A DNA stretch of 64,000 nucleotides from assembly GCA_036226585.1 (NCBI GenBank), contig CP108997.1:744001-808000 (forward strand), read 5' to 3'. Positions 18,230 through 27,453 of the stretch are shown here, piece by piece (position 1 is the stretch's first letter; every line of letters starts with the position of its first letter). Below the pieces are notes generated by a model. That model did no database searches, was not told where the DNA came from, and worked only from the letters and a program-made list of their open reading frames with translations. Made by a program: the position numbers and the translations under genes. The DNA comes from Streptomyces sp. NBC_00708 (lineage in GTDB: Bacteria; Actinomycetota; Actinomycetes; Streptomycetales; Streptomycetaceae).

Positions 18230-18239
18230 GACCAGCCGG

Positions 18240-19088
18240 TCATCCCCCCGCGCCGCGGCGGTTCCGGTTGAACTCCGCCACATTGCGCTGCTGCTCCGCG
18301 TAGTCGTCCGTGAAGCGGGTGTCGCCCGGGGCCACCGTCACGAAGTACAACCAGGGGCCCGAGGTGGGTTTGATCGCCGCGGTCATCGCCTGCTCCCCCG
18401 GGTTGCTGATCGGGGTGGGCGGGAGGCCCTTGTGCGCATAGCTGTTGTACGGGCTGTCGAGCTTCGTGTCGCCCGTGGTGGTGTCCAGCGTGCTGCGGTT
18501 CATCGCGTAGTTGAGGGTGGAGTCCATCTGGAGCGGCATGCCCCGGTCGAGCCGGTTGTGGATGACCCGGGCCACCTTGCCCATGTCCGCCTCGGTGTCC
18601 GCCTCCGCCTGGACGATGCCGGCGATGGTCACCGTCTGGTACACGGTCACATCGTTGCGCCGCGCACCCGCCGTGATGTGGTCCGCGCCGAAGCGCTCGA
18701 TCGCCGTGTCGACCATGTAGCGCAGCAGGCTCTTCGGGGTGGTGGCGGCGGTGACGGGGTACGTCGCCGGGTAGAGGTAGCCCTCGGGGTTTCCCTTCGC
18801 CGCGCCCGGGAGCGGCAGGTCCGCCGTGGGCGCGGCCTTCCCGGTGGTGCCGGCGGGCTCTCCGAGGGCCTTGTCGACGGCCGCGTAGACCTGGGTGGCC
18901 CGCCACCCCTCGGGGATGACCAGTGTGCGGGCCGCTTCCTCGGTCTTCGGCTCCCTGGTGAGCAGGGGGACGAGCACGGCGGCGGCCACGACGAGGGTCA
19001 GGAGGGCGCCGATGAGCAGCGTCAGGCGACCACGTCGGGTCAGGCGCGTTCTGCGGCGGGGCGGGGTTTCCGGGGTCTGGTGCGCCAT
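18240..19088 (-). CDS. MltG (YceG-like) endolytic transglycosylase, short form
   Basis: This 282-residue protein has one N-terminal membrane anchor (about 20-42) and an extracytoplasmic YceG domain. The catalytic region AGIVQAEADTEADMGKVARV aligns with the MltG IVEKET segment and keeps the catalytic Glu (second Glu of VEKE). NRLDRGMPLQMDSTLNYAM is the conserved substrate-groove motif. MltG cuts nascent glycan strands and limits their length. Streptomyces normally also have a much longer MltG, and this copy lacks the long N-terminal tail, so it is probably a second paralogue. The Gln and Ala around the catalytic Glu differ from the usual residues. Confidence 0.88.
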   Translation of the reverse strand: MAHQTPETPPRRRTRLTRRGRLTLLIGALLTLVVAAAVLVPLLTREPKTEEAARTLVIPEGWRATQVYAAVDKALGEPAGTTGKAAPTADLPLPGAAKGNPEGYLYPATYPVTAATTPKSLLRYMVDTAIERFGADHITAGARRNDVTVYQTVTIAGIVQAEADTEADMGKVARVIHNRLDRGMPLQMDSTLNYAMNRSTLDTTTGDTKLDSPYNSYAHKGLPPTPISNPGEQAMTAAIKPTSGPWLYFVTVAPGDTRFTDDYAEQQRNVAEFNRNRRGAGG

Positions 19089-19147
19089 GCGGGCACGCTA
19101 ACCCGCCCCGGCCCTGCCTCGGGGGATGCCGTTCCGGTGGGGGGTCA

Positions 19148-20953
19148 TCAGCCTCCGACCGGGGCCATTTCCGTGTCCCGGCGGACGAGTGCCGCGTACC
19201 GTCCGTCCAGCTGGAGCAGTTCCTCGTGGGTGCCGCGCTCCGCCGTGCGGCCCGCGTCGAGGACGACGATCTGGTCGGCGTCGCGGACCGTGGAGAGGCG
19301 GTGGGCGATGGTGATGGTGGTCCGTCCGGCGGAGAGGGCGTCGATCGCTTCCTGCACGGCGTATTCGGTACGGGTGTCGAGGGCGCTCGTCGCCTCGTCG
19401 AGGATCAGCACCGGCGGGTCGCGCAGGATGGTGCGCGCGATGGCCAGGCGCTGCTTCTCGCCGCCCGAGAAGCGGTAGCCGCGTTCGCCGACGAGGGTGT
19501 CGTAGCCGTCGGGCAGCGAGGCGATGTGGTCGTGGATCTGGGCCGCGCGGGCCGCCGCCTCGATCTCCTCGGCGGTCGCGTCCGGCTTGGCGAAGCGCAG
19601 GTTCTCGGCGACCGAGGCGTGGAAGAGGTACGTCTCCTGGGAGACGACGCCGACCGCGCGGGCGAGGGTGTCGAAGTCGAGGTCCCGCACGTCGATCCCG
19701 TCGAGGGTCACCCGGCCGCCGGTCACGTCGTACAGCCGGGGGACGAGGTAGCTGAGGGTGGACTTGCCGGAGCCCGTGGGGCCGACGACGGCGAGTCCCG
19801 CTCCCGCGGGGACGGTCACGTCGACGCCGCTGAGGGTCGGGCCGCTCTTCTCGTCGTAGCTGAAGTCCACGTTCTCGAACCGGACCTCGCCGCGGATCTT
19901 CTCCAGGCGCACCGGATTCTCCGGCTCGGTGATGTCCACGGTGAGGTCGAGGTACTCGAAGATCCGCTGGAAGAGCGCGAGTGACGTCTGCATCTGCACA
20001 CCGGTGGAGAGCAGGCTCACGGCGGGGCGGAACAGGCCCTGCTGGAGCGAGACGAACGCGACCAGGGTGCCGATCGAGACGGCCGGTCCGCCGGACCGCA
20101 GGGCCATGCCGGCCGCCCAGTAGATGACGGCGGGCATGGCGGCCATGACGATGCCGATCGTCGACATCCGCCACCGTCCGGCCATGCTGGCGCGCACCTC
20201 GAGGTCGACCAGCCGCTCGGACTCCTCGGCGAAGCCCCGGGTCAGCGAGTCGGAGCGGCCCATCGTGCGGCCGAGCAGGATGCCGCTGACGGAGAGGGAC
20301 TCCGTGACGGTGGCGGCCATGGCCGCCATCTGCTTCTGACGCTGGGTGGTGATCTTCTTGCGTTCGCGGCCGACCCGGCGGCTGATCCAGACGAAGACCG
20401 GCAGCAGGAGCAGCGAGACGACGGTGAGCCGCCAGTCGAGCGCGAGCATGGCGACGATGGTGGCGATGACCGCGGTGAGGTTGGAGACGAGCGAGGTCGC
20501 CGTCGAGGTGACGGTGGCCTGCATGCCCCCGATGTCGTTGGCGATCCGGGACTGCACCTCACCCGTTCGGGTCCTGGTGAAGAAGGCGAGCGGCATCCGC
20601 TGCAGCTGCGTGTAGACGGCGGTGCGCAGGTCGTGCATGACGCGCTGGCCGACGGTGGTGGAGATGAGGGTCTGGAGCACGCCGAAGACGCTGTTCATCA
20701 CGGCGGTGAGGATCATGCCGAGGGCGAGCAGTGTGAGCAGCCCGGTCCGGCCCTGCGGGAGGGCGGTGTCCAGGATCTCGCGCAGCAGGAACGGCGAGGC
20801 GACCGACACCAGCGACGAGGCGCCGACGAGCAGTCCTACCACGGCGAGGCGGCCCCGGTACGGGCGGAAGAGGCGGAGGATGCGGCGCAGCTCGGCAGGT
20901 GGCTGGTCGGCGTCCTTGGGCGGGGGTGTCCACGTGGGTTCGTCGGGTTTCAT
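19148..20953 (-). CDS. ABC exporter, fused membrane and ATP-binding domains
   Basis: This 601-residue half-transporter has six membrane segments (about 45-320) and a nucleotide-binding domain with every motif intact: Walker A GPTGSGKST, Q-loop VSQET, signature FSGGEKQR, Walker B VLILDEATSAL and the H-loop AHRL. It should act as a homodimer exporting lipid, peptide or drug. The ATG at 20953 has a GAAGGAG ribosome site. The gene is divergent from a MarR gene, and its promoter is overlapped by a palindrome, which suggests substrate-induced export. Confidence 0.93.
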   Translation of the reverse strand: MKPDEPTWTPPPKDADQPPAELRRILRLFRPYRGRLAVVGLLVGASSLVSVASPFLLREILDTALPQGRTGLLTLLALGMILTAVMNSVFGVLQTLISTTVGQRVMHDLRTAVYTQLQRMPLAFFTRTRTGEVQSRIANDIGGMQATVTSTATSLVSNLTAVIATIVAMLALDWRLTVVSLLLLPVFVWISRRVGRERKKITTQRQKQMAAMAATVTESLSVSGILLGRTMGRSDSLTRGFAEESERLVDLEVRASMAGRWRMSTIGIVMAAMPAVIYWAAGMALRSGGPAVSIGTLVAFVSLQQGLFRPAVSLLSTGVQMQTSLALFQRIFEYLDLTVDITEPENPVRLEKIRGEVRFENVDFSYDEKSGPTLSGVDVTVPAGAGLAVVGPTGSGKSTLSYLVPRLYDVTGGRVTLDGIDVRDLDFDTLARAVGVVSQETYLFHASVAENLRFAKPDATAEEIEAAARAAQIHDHIASLPDGYDTLVGERGYRFSGGEKQRLAIARTILRDPPVLILDEATSALDTRTEYAVQEAIDALSAGRTTITIAHRLSTVRDADQIVVLDAGRTAERGTHEELLQLDGRYAALVRRDTEMAPVGG

Positions 20954-21081
20954 GGGCTCCTTCGTCGGGCGTGCGGCTTCGGGAGGGCACGGCCGCGGGT
21001 AACGGGCGCACGCCTTCGCGGTGGGCGCGGCAGGACCGTCCGGACGCGGGAATCGCGACCGTGACAGTCGAGCCGAATGAG

Positions 21082-21114
21082 AGCATAGCTCATTGTTACC
21101 CCTACTCACAATGA
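21082..21114 (-). promoter_or_regulatory. ABC-exporter promoter overlapped by a MarR-type operator
   Basis: On the minus strand, -35 TTGTGA (21111-21106) and -10 TATGCT (21087-21082) are 18 bases apart. A dyad TCATTGT-N11-ACAATGA (21090-21114) covers the -35 and the spacer. This is the expected binding site of the divergent MarR protein, and it lies only 25 bases before the marR ATG, so it could also give autoregulation. Confidence 0.65.
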
Positions 21115-21138
21115 ACCATGTCCTGATAGTGTTGGCCC

Positions 21139-21582
21139 ATGGATTCCCCCGACCCCGACGGCATGCTCGCCGAACAGCTGCTGCGGCTGACGCGCAGGCT
21201 CCAGCGCATCCAGAGCCGCCAGCTGGAGCCGATCGGCATCACGCCCGCGCAGTTCCGGCTGCTGCGCACCGTCGCGCACTACGACGGGCCGCCCCGGATG
21301 GCGGACCTCGCGCAGCGTCTCGATGTGGTGCCCCGCGCCGTGACCACCCTGGTGGATGCCCTGGAGGCCGGCGGCAGGGTCCGCCGCGTCCCCGATCCGG
21401 ACAGTCGTAGGGTGGTCCGGATCGAGATCACGGACGAGGGCATCGCCACGCTCCGCTCGCTGCGCGACGCGCGCCGGGCGGCCGCGGAGGAGATCCTGGC
21501 TCCATTGACCGCCGGCCAGCGCGAGGTGCTCGGCGGTCTGCTGACCGCCCTGGTCGACGGAATGCCGGAGCGCCGCTGCTGA
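21139..21582 (+). CDS. MarR family transcriptional regulator
   Basis: The 147 residues have the MarR winged-helix layout. Helix 1 (AEQLLRLTRRLQRIQ) and the C-terminal helices form the dimer interface, with the recognition helix in LAQRLDVVPRAVTTLVDALE and the wing at RVPDPDSRRVVRIEIT. The gene is divergent from the ABC exporter across 185 bases containing a clear dyad. It is therefore inferred to repress both itself and the exporter until a small-molecule ligand binds. The ATG at 21139 is the only sensible start. Confidence 0.92.
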   Translation: MDSPDPDGMLAEQLLRLTRRLQRIQSRQLEPIGITPAQFRLLRTVAHYDGPPRMADLAQRLDVVPRAVTTLVDALEAGGRVRRVPDPDSRRVVRIEITDEGIATLRSLRDARRAAAEEILAPLTAGQREVLGGLLTALVDGMPERRC

Positions 21583-21640
21583 CCGGGCACGGGACGCGGC
21601 GCCGAGCCGCCGGACCGACGAGCCGCCGAGGAGAACCACC

Positions 21641-24574
21641 ATGCCGCTGCTGGAGCCGGACCCCGACACCCTGCGTCCCGCGGCGGTGCGCCCGCCCTCC
21701 CACGACCGCGTCCCCGACGCGCAGGCACCCGGCACACCGGAGACACTGCGCGACGAGCTGACCGCCCTGCTCGGCGCGCACAAGGTGCTCTGGAAGATCT
21801 CCGACCTGGTGAAGTACGCCTCCGACGCCAGCCCGTACCGGTTCGTGCCCCAGGTGGTCGTGGTCCCCGAGGACATCGACGACATCTCCGCGATCCTGTC
21901 GTACGCGCACGGCAGGGGCCGCAACGTCGTCTTCCGGGCCGCCGGCACCAGTCTCAACGGCCAGGCCCAGGGCGAGGACATCCTCGTCGACGTCCGGCGG
22001 AACTGGGCGGGCATCGAGGTCCTGGACGACGGGGCCCGCGCCCGCATCCGCCCCGGGACGACGGTCGTACGGGCGAACGCCTCCCTCGCCCGGTACGGCC
22101 GGCTGCTCGGGCCCGACCCGGCCAGCGCCATCGCCTGCACGATCGGCGGGGTCGTCGCCAACAACGCCTCCGGTATGACGGCGGGCACCACGCGCAATTC
22201 GTACCGCACCGTCTCCTCGCTCACCTTCGTGCTGCCCAGCGGCACCGTCGTGGACACCGGCGACCCGGCGGCGGACGAGGAGCTGGTCCGGGCCGAGCCG
22301 CGCCTGTGCGAGGGACTGCTGGCGCTGAAGGCGGAGATCGAGGCCGACGCCGCGCTCACCGCCCGCATCCGGGCGAAGTACGAGATCAAGAACACCAACG
22401 GCTACCGGCTGGACGCGTTCCTGGACGGTTCTACTCCGGTGGAGATCCTGCGGGGTCTCATGGTCGGGTCCGAGGGGACGTTCGGCTTCATCTCCGAGGT
22501 CGTCTTCGACACCCTTCCGCTGGACCGCCGGATCTCCACGGCACTGCTGTTCTTCCCCTCACTGACCGCGGCGGCCGCGGCGGTGCCGCTGTTCAACGAG
22601 GCGGGTGCCATCGCCGTGGAGCTGATGGACGGCAACACCCTGCGCGCCTCGGTCAGCGTGCAGGGCGTCCCCGCCGACTGGGCCGGGCTGCCGAAGCGGA
22701 CCGCCGCGCTGCTGGTGGAGTTCCGGGCGCCGGACGAGGCGGGCCAGGAGGCGTACGAGCGGGCGGCGGCCGATGTGGTGCGGAAGCTGGAGCTGGTCCG
22801 GCCCGTCACCTCGGTGACCAACGAGTTCACCCGGGACGCCCGCACCATCTCCGGCTACTGGAAGGCCCGCAAGGCCTTCGTCACCGCGGTCGGCGGCTCC
22901 CGCCCCTCGGGCACGACGCTGATCACGGAGGACTTCGCCGTCCCGCCGTCCCAGCTGGCCGACGCCTGCGAGGCGCTGCTCGCGCTCCAGGCCGAGCACG
23001 GTTTCGACGCCGCCGTCGCCGGTCACGCCGCGCACGGCAACCTCCACTTCCTGCTGGCCTTCGACGCGGCGCGGCCGTCCGACGTCGACCGCTACGCCGC
23101 CTTCATGGCGGACTTCTGCCGGCTGACGGTGGAACGTTTCGACGGATCGCTCAAGGCGGAGCACGCGACGGGCCGCAATATCGCCCCCTTCCTCGAACTG
23201 GAGTGGGGTCCGCGGGCGACCGAGCTGATGTGGCGGACGAAGCATCTCATCGACCCCGACGGGGTCCTGGCCCCTCGCATCGTGCTGGACCGCGACCCGA
23301 AGGCCCATCTGCGCGGGCTGAAGACCATCCCGAAGGTCGAGGCGATCGCCGACCCCTGCATCGAGTGCGGCTTCTGCGAACCGACCTGCCCCAGCCACGA
23401 CCTGACCACCTCGCCGCGCCAGCGCATCGTGCTGCGCAGGGAGATGATGCGCCAGCCCGACGGTTCCCCCGTCGAGACCGGGCTCGTGGACGCCTACGGT
23501 TATGACGCCGTGGACACCTGTGCCGGTGACTCCACCTGCAAGCTCGCCTGTCCGGTCGGGATCGACACGGGCGCCATGATGAAGGACTTCCGCCACCAGC
23601 GGCACTCCCCGCGCGAGGAGCGGGTCGCCGCGCTCGCCGCCAGGCACTTCGGCGCGGCGGAGACGGCGGCGCGGCTCGCGGTCGCCGCGGCGAGCAGGAT
23701 CGACGACCGGCTGCTGCGGGGGGTCACCCGGCTCGCCCGCCGCGCGGTGCGCCCCGACCTGGTCCCCGAGTGGCTGCCGGAGATCCCCGGCGCCGCTTCC
23801 AGGAAGCTGCCGCGCACCTCCAGGCCGGGAGCGAGCGCGGTCTACTACCCGGCCTGCGTCAACCGCATCTTCGGCAGCCCGGACAGTCATCGCGGCCCGT
23901 CCCTGCCGCAGGCCGTGGTCGCCGTGTCCGCCCGCGCCGGAAAGCCCGTCTGGATCCCGGACGATGTCAACGGGACCTGCTGCGCCACGATCTGGCACTC
24001 CAAGGGGTACGACTCCGGCAACGCCGTGATGGCCAACCGGATCGTGGAGGCCGCCTGGGGCTGGACGGCCGGCGGGAAGCTGCCGCTCGTGGTCGACGCC
24101 TCGTCCTGCACGCTGGGCATCGCCCATGAGGTGGTTCCGTATCTCACCGAGGACAACAGGGCGCTGCACCGTGAACTGACGGTGGTCGACTCCCTGGTCT
24201 GGGCGGCGGACGAGCTGCTGCCCGAGCTGACCGTGCTGCGGAAGTCCGATGCGGCCGTGCTGCACCCGACCTGTTCCATGGAACACCTGGACGACGTCGC
24301 CCAGTTGCGCGCCGTCGCGGAGGCCTGTGCGCACGAGGCCGTGATCCCGGACGACGCCGCGTGCTGCGGTTTCGCGGGCGACCGCGGGATGCTGCACGAG
24401 GAGCTGACCGCGTCGGCGACCGCGAAGGAGGCCGCCGGTGTGCGGTCCCGGGAGTACGACGCGTATCTCTCGGCCAACCGGATGTGCGAGATCGGCATGG
24501 ACCGGGCGACGGGCCGGTCGTACCACTCGGCCCTGATGGAACTGGAGTGGGCGACCCGGCCGGGCCCGGCCTGA
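21641..24574 (+). CDS. FAD-binding and 4Fe-4S oxidoreductase (D-lactate/glycolate dehydrogenase-like)
   Basis: This 977-residue fusion protein has an N-terminal FAD-binding PCMH domain (about 45-270, with ILVDVRRNW and CTIGGVVANNASGM) and an FAD-oxidase C-terminal domain (about 280-560). A ferredoxin module follows with two 4Fe-4S motifs, CIECGFCEPTC and CAGDSTCKLACP. Two CCG-type domains complete it (YPACVNRIF, GTCCATIWHSKGY, HPTCSMEHL, AACCGFAGDRGM). Such Dld-like fusions oxidise a 2-hydroxyacid such as D-lactate at the membrane and pass electrons onward through the Fe-S and CCG domains. Substrate is not fixed by sequence. The start has a GAGGAG site. Length is normal for the family. Confidence 0.9.
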   Translation: MPLLEPDPDTLRPAAVRPPSHDRVPDAQAPGTPETLRDELTALLGAHKVLWKISDLVKYASDASPYRFVPQVVVVPEDIDDISAILSYAHGRGRNVVFRAAGTSLNGQAQGEDILVDVRRNWAGIEVLDDGARARIRPGTTVVRANASLARYGRLLGPDPASAIACTIGGVVANNASGMTAGTTRNSYRTVSSLTFVLPSGTVVDTGDPAADEELVRAEPRLCEGLLALKAEIEADAALTARIRAKYEIKNTNGYRLDAFLDGSTPVEILRGLMVGSEGTFGFISEVVFDTLPLDRRISTALLFFPSLTAAAAAVPLFNEAGAIAVELMDGNTLRASVSVQGVPADWAGLPKRTAALLVEFRAPDEAGQEAYERAAADVVRKLELVRPVTSVTNEFTRDARTISGYWKARKAFVTAVGGSRPSGTTLITEDFAVPPSQLADACEALLALQAEHGFDAAVAGHAAHGNLHFLLAFDAARPSDVDRYAAFMADFCRLTVERFDGSLKAEHATGRNIAPFLELEWGPRATELMWRTKHLIDPDGVLAPRIVLDRDPKAHLRGLKTIPKVEAIADPCIECGFCEPTCPSHDLTTSPRQRIVLRREMMRQPDGSPVETGLVDAYGYDAVDTCAGDSTCKLACPVGIDTGAMMKDFRHQRHSPREERVAALAARHFGAAETAARLAVAAASRIDDRLLRGVTRLARRAVRPDLVPEWLPEIPGAASRKLPRTSRPGASAVYYPACVNRIFGSPDSHRGPSLPQAVVAVSARAGKPVWIPDDVNGTCCATIWHSKGYDSGNAVMANRIVEAAWGWTAGGKLPLVVDASSCTLGIAHEVVPYLTEDNRALHRELTVVDSLVWAADELLPELTVLRKSDAAVLHPTCSMEHLDDVAQLRAVAEACAHEAVIPDDAACCGFAGDRGMLHEELTASATAKEAAGVRSREYDAYLSANRMCEIGMDRATGRSYHSALMELEWATRPGPA

Positions 24575-24602
24575 GACGTACGCGCCTGCCGGGCCCCTCC
24601 CG

Positions 24603-25349
24603 TCAGGCGCGGAGGCTGGCCCGGTCGCCCATGACGACGACCGGGTGCTGCTTCGGGTCCAGGGTCCGCAGCAGCTTCTCCATGGCCGGCTTGGACACGC
24701 TCACGCACGCCGAGGTGCCGCTGCCGTGGTCCATGTGCAGCCAGATACTGCCGCCCTTCGACTGGCCCTGAGGGCGCGTCGGGTCGTTGGGCGGCGTGCC
24801 CTTGACCCGGTTGTAGTCGATCGCGATGACGTAGTCGAAGTCGTGCCAGTGGGACTTGGCCCAGTAGTGCGGGGCCTGGATCGAGGCGGTCTGCGTGTAC
24901 GGGAGGCGGGCGCCGGGGTCGGGCAGCACGCCGGCCGCGTCGCTCAGGGTGAAGACGCCGACGGGGCTGCGCTTGTCGTCCTCGTGGTGATCGGCCGTCC
25001 AGCCCTTCTTGCCGTTGTGGCCCTTCCAGCCGGCGGTCCTGTCCCAGGTGGAACCGGACTTGGTGTAGAGCACGACGGTGGAGTCGGCGGAGTCCTTGCC
25101 CGCGCCGTAAACGGCGACGACCTGGCGGGATTCGGCCGGGATCTGCGACTGGAGCCGGTCGCCCACATCGGGGATGCGCTTCAGATGCGTGGTCGGGGCC
25201 TTCTGCCCGCCCTTCTCGGCGGCGGCCGACCGCTCGGCGGCGCCGCCCTTCTTCGCGTCGTGCCCGTCGCCGCAGGACGTCAGGGTCGTGAGCAGGACAC
25301 CACAGGCAGCCGCCGAGACCACCACTCGTACCGCACCGGCTATATGCAT
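24603..25349 (-). CDS. L,D-transpeptidase (YkuD) family lipoprotein
   Basis: This 248-residue secreted protein has a lipoprotein signal ending in LTTLTSC, so Cys is lipidated and the enzyme faces the cell wall. A low-complexity charged linker follows, then a YkuD domain. The catalytic stretch HMDHGSGTSACVSVS contains the conserved His, the Ser-Gly-Thr turn and the nucleophilic Cys. The family makes 3-3 crosslinks in peptidoglycan or attaches proteins to it. The start ATG 25349 gives the best signal peptide; a GTG ten codons earlier is possible. It faces the FAD/Fe-S gene tail-to-tail. Confidence 0.88.
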   Translation of the reverse strand: MHIAGAVRVVVSAAACGVLLTTLTSCGDGHDAKKGGAAERSAAAEKGGQKAPTTHLKRIPDVGDRLQSQIPAESRQVVAVYGAGKDSADSTVVLYTKSGSTWDRTAGWKGHNGKKGWTADHHEDDKRSPVGVFTLSDAAGVLPDPGARLPYTQTASIQAPHYWAKSHWHDFDYVIAIDYNRVKGTPPNDPTRPQGQSKGGSIWLHMDHGSGTSACVSVSKPAMEKLLRTLDPKQHPVVVMGDRASLRA

Positions 25350-25620
25350 CCGTCCATGCTCGCACCTGGCGATGCGCACGTTCGCCCGCCCCCGGGCCCG
25401 CCCGGTGAAAGCGTGCCGAATCTTTACCCGTCCGGGCCCGCGCGGCCCCCAGCGCGGCCCCTCTCCCCCGGCATAAAACCGTTTGCCGCGTCCCCGGTGT
25501 TACGCGAGGCTTGCACGGTTTGGTTCCCCCGCCTGCGCACCCCGCAGGTGATCCAGTGCTGCCCCGACGCGCTCGCGCGGCGCCTCGCGGGCCCGGCCTC
25601 TTCCGATCCCTTGGGATGTC

Positions 25621-27453
25621 ATGCACATTCGCGACCTTCCGTACCCGGACCCCGGCGATCCCGACGTCCGTTCAGGCCCCCGCTTCCTCCTCTGGCTGGG
25701 CCGCAATCAGATCCGCGGGCAGCTCAAGTCCTTGCTGTGGGGCCTGCTGCACCATTGCTCGATCGCGGGATACCCGCTCGCGGTGGGGCTCGCCGTCCAG
25801 GCTGTCATCGACCGTTCCGGGAGCCGGCTCGCGCTGGCCGGCGCGCTCACCGCGCTGCTGGGCGTGCTGACCGCGCTGAGTGACGCCATGGTCCACCGCG
25901 CCGCCGTGACGAACTGGATCACCGCGGCAGCGCGGGTCCAGCAACTGCTGGCCCGCAAGACCGCCGAACTGGGTTCCCTCCTGACACGCAGGGTCGCGGC
26001 GGGCGAGGTGGTGGCGGTGTCCACCGGCGACGTGGAGAAGATCGGCTGGTTCGTCGAGGCCCTGTCCCGGTTCCTGGCCGCCGCCACGGTTCTCGTCGTC
26101 ATCAGCGTCGGGCTCCTCGTCTACCTCCCGTCCCTGGGCGTCCTCGTGGCGATCGCCATGCCGTTCCTCGCCCTGTCCGTCCTGCCGTTGCTGCCGCGCG
26201 CCACCCGGCGGGCCGATGTGCAGCGCGAGAAGGGCGGCAAGGCCACCGAACTCGCCTCGGACACCGTGGCCGGACTGCGCGTCCTGCGCGGCATCGGCGG
26301 TGAGGAACTCTTCCTGGACCGCTACCGGCGCGCTTCGCAGGAGGTCCGCAGGGCCGCGGTGCACAGCGCCCGGATGTGGTCCCTGATCTCCGCGGTCCAG
26401 GTGCTGCTGCCGGGCGCCCTGCTGCTGGCCCTGGTGATCCACGGCGCCGCCCTCGCCCGGGACGGCGTGATCGAGGTCGGGCAGCTGGTGACCGTGTACA
26501 GCGCGGTGACGCTGATGCTGTTCCCCCTCCGGAACGTGGAGGAGATCGCGCAGGCCTACTCCTTCTCGCGGCCGTCCGCCGAGCGTGCCGTGCGGGTGCT
26601 GTCGCTGCGCCGGACCGCCCGGACGGCCACGGACACCACCGTCCCGTCCGGCGACCTGTACGACCCGGCCACCGGACTGCTCGCCCCGGAGGGCCTGTTC
26701 ACCGCCGTGGTCTGCGGCGACCCCGACGAGGCGGGCCGGCTGGCGGAACGCCTCGGCGGCCACGCCCAGCCCGAGGAGCCGGAGGCCGGGGCCGACGCCC
26801 CCGCACCGCCCTCCGTCCTGCTCGGCGGCGTACCGCTGGACGAGCTGGACCCGGCCGCGGCGCGCACCGCCGTCCTGGTCCAGGACAAGGACCCGGTGCT
26901 GCTCTCGGGCACCCTGCGCGAGCTGCTGGACGTGCCGTCGTCCGGGCGGGTGGAGGCCGGGGCCGCCCTGTCCGCCGCGCAGTGCGACGACGTGCTGGCC
27001 GCACTGGCCCAGGCATCCCCCGACCCCGACTGCGAACCGCTGGACACCCGGATCACCGAACGCGGCCGGTCCCTGTCCGGCGGCCAGCGCCAGCGGCTCG
27101 CCCTGGCCCGGTCGCTGCTGACCGACCCGGACACCCTCGTCCTGGACGAGCCCACCTCCGCGGTCGACTCGCACACCGAGGCCCGGGTCGCCGCGGGCAT
27201 CAAGGAGCTGCGCGCACACCGTACGACCGTCGCCTTCTCCTCCTCGCCCCTGCTGCTGGACCTGGCCGACCGGGTGGCGCTGGTGGACGGGGACACGGTG
27301 GTCGCGGTCGGAACCCACCGCGAACTGCTGGGCGCCGAGGAACGCTACCGGGCCGTCGTCACCCGCGAGACCGACGACGAGATGGCGCCCACGGCCGCAC
27401 CGGAGCGGCACGAGGGCATCGGCACGAACCAGGAAGTCGAGGAACGGGCATGA
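25621..27453 (+). CDS. ABC exporter half with degenerate Walker A (non-catalytic subunit of a heterodimer)
   Basis: This 610-residue protein has six membrane segments (about 35-310) and a C-terminal nucleotide-binding domain. The Walker A position reads CGDPDEAGR (365-373) and has lost the Gly-Lys-Ser/Thr core. The signature LSGGQ (485-489) and Walker B TLVLDEPTSAVD are intact, and the H-loop His is replaced (AFSSSP). The downstream gene overlaps its stop (ATGA) and has the reverse defect, so together they can form one working ATP site. The cargo is unknown. A C-terminal extension of about 25 residues follows the ATPase fold. Confidence 0.88.
   Translation: MHIRDLPYPDPGDPDVRSGPRFLLWLGRNQIRGQLKSLLWGLLHHCSIAGYPLAVGLAVQAVIDRSGSRLALAGALTALLGVLTALSDAMVHRAAVTNWITAAARVQQLLARKTAELGSLLTRRVAAGEVVAVSTGDVEKIGWFVEALSRFLAAATVLVVISVGLLVYLPSLGVLVAIAMPFLALSVLPLLPRATRRADVQREKGGKATELASDTVAGLRVLRGIGGEELFLDRYRRASQEVRRAAVHSARMWSLISAVQVLLPGALLLALVIHGAALARDGVIEVGQLVTVYSAVTLMLFPLRNVEEIAQAYSFSRPSAERAVRVLSLRRTARTATDTTVPSGDLYDPATGLLAPEGLFTAVVCGDPDEAGRLAERLGGHAQPEEPEAGADAPAPPSVLLGGVPLDELDPAAARTAVLVQDKDPVLLSGTLRELLDVPSSGRVEAGAALSAAQCDDVLAALAQASPDPDCEPLDTRITERGRSLSGGQRQRLALARSLLTDPDTLVLDEPTSAVDSHTEARVAAGIKELRAHRTTVAFSSSPLLLDLADRVALVDGDTVVAVGTHRELLGAEERYRAVVTRETDDEMAPTAAPERHEGIGTNQEVEERA

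Noticed and set aside
25621..27453. First ABC subunit as a pseudogene because Walker A is lost
   Set aside because: The frame is intact over 610 codons, LSGGQ and Walker B are conserved, and the partner has the complementary defect, which fits an asymmetric heterodimer.
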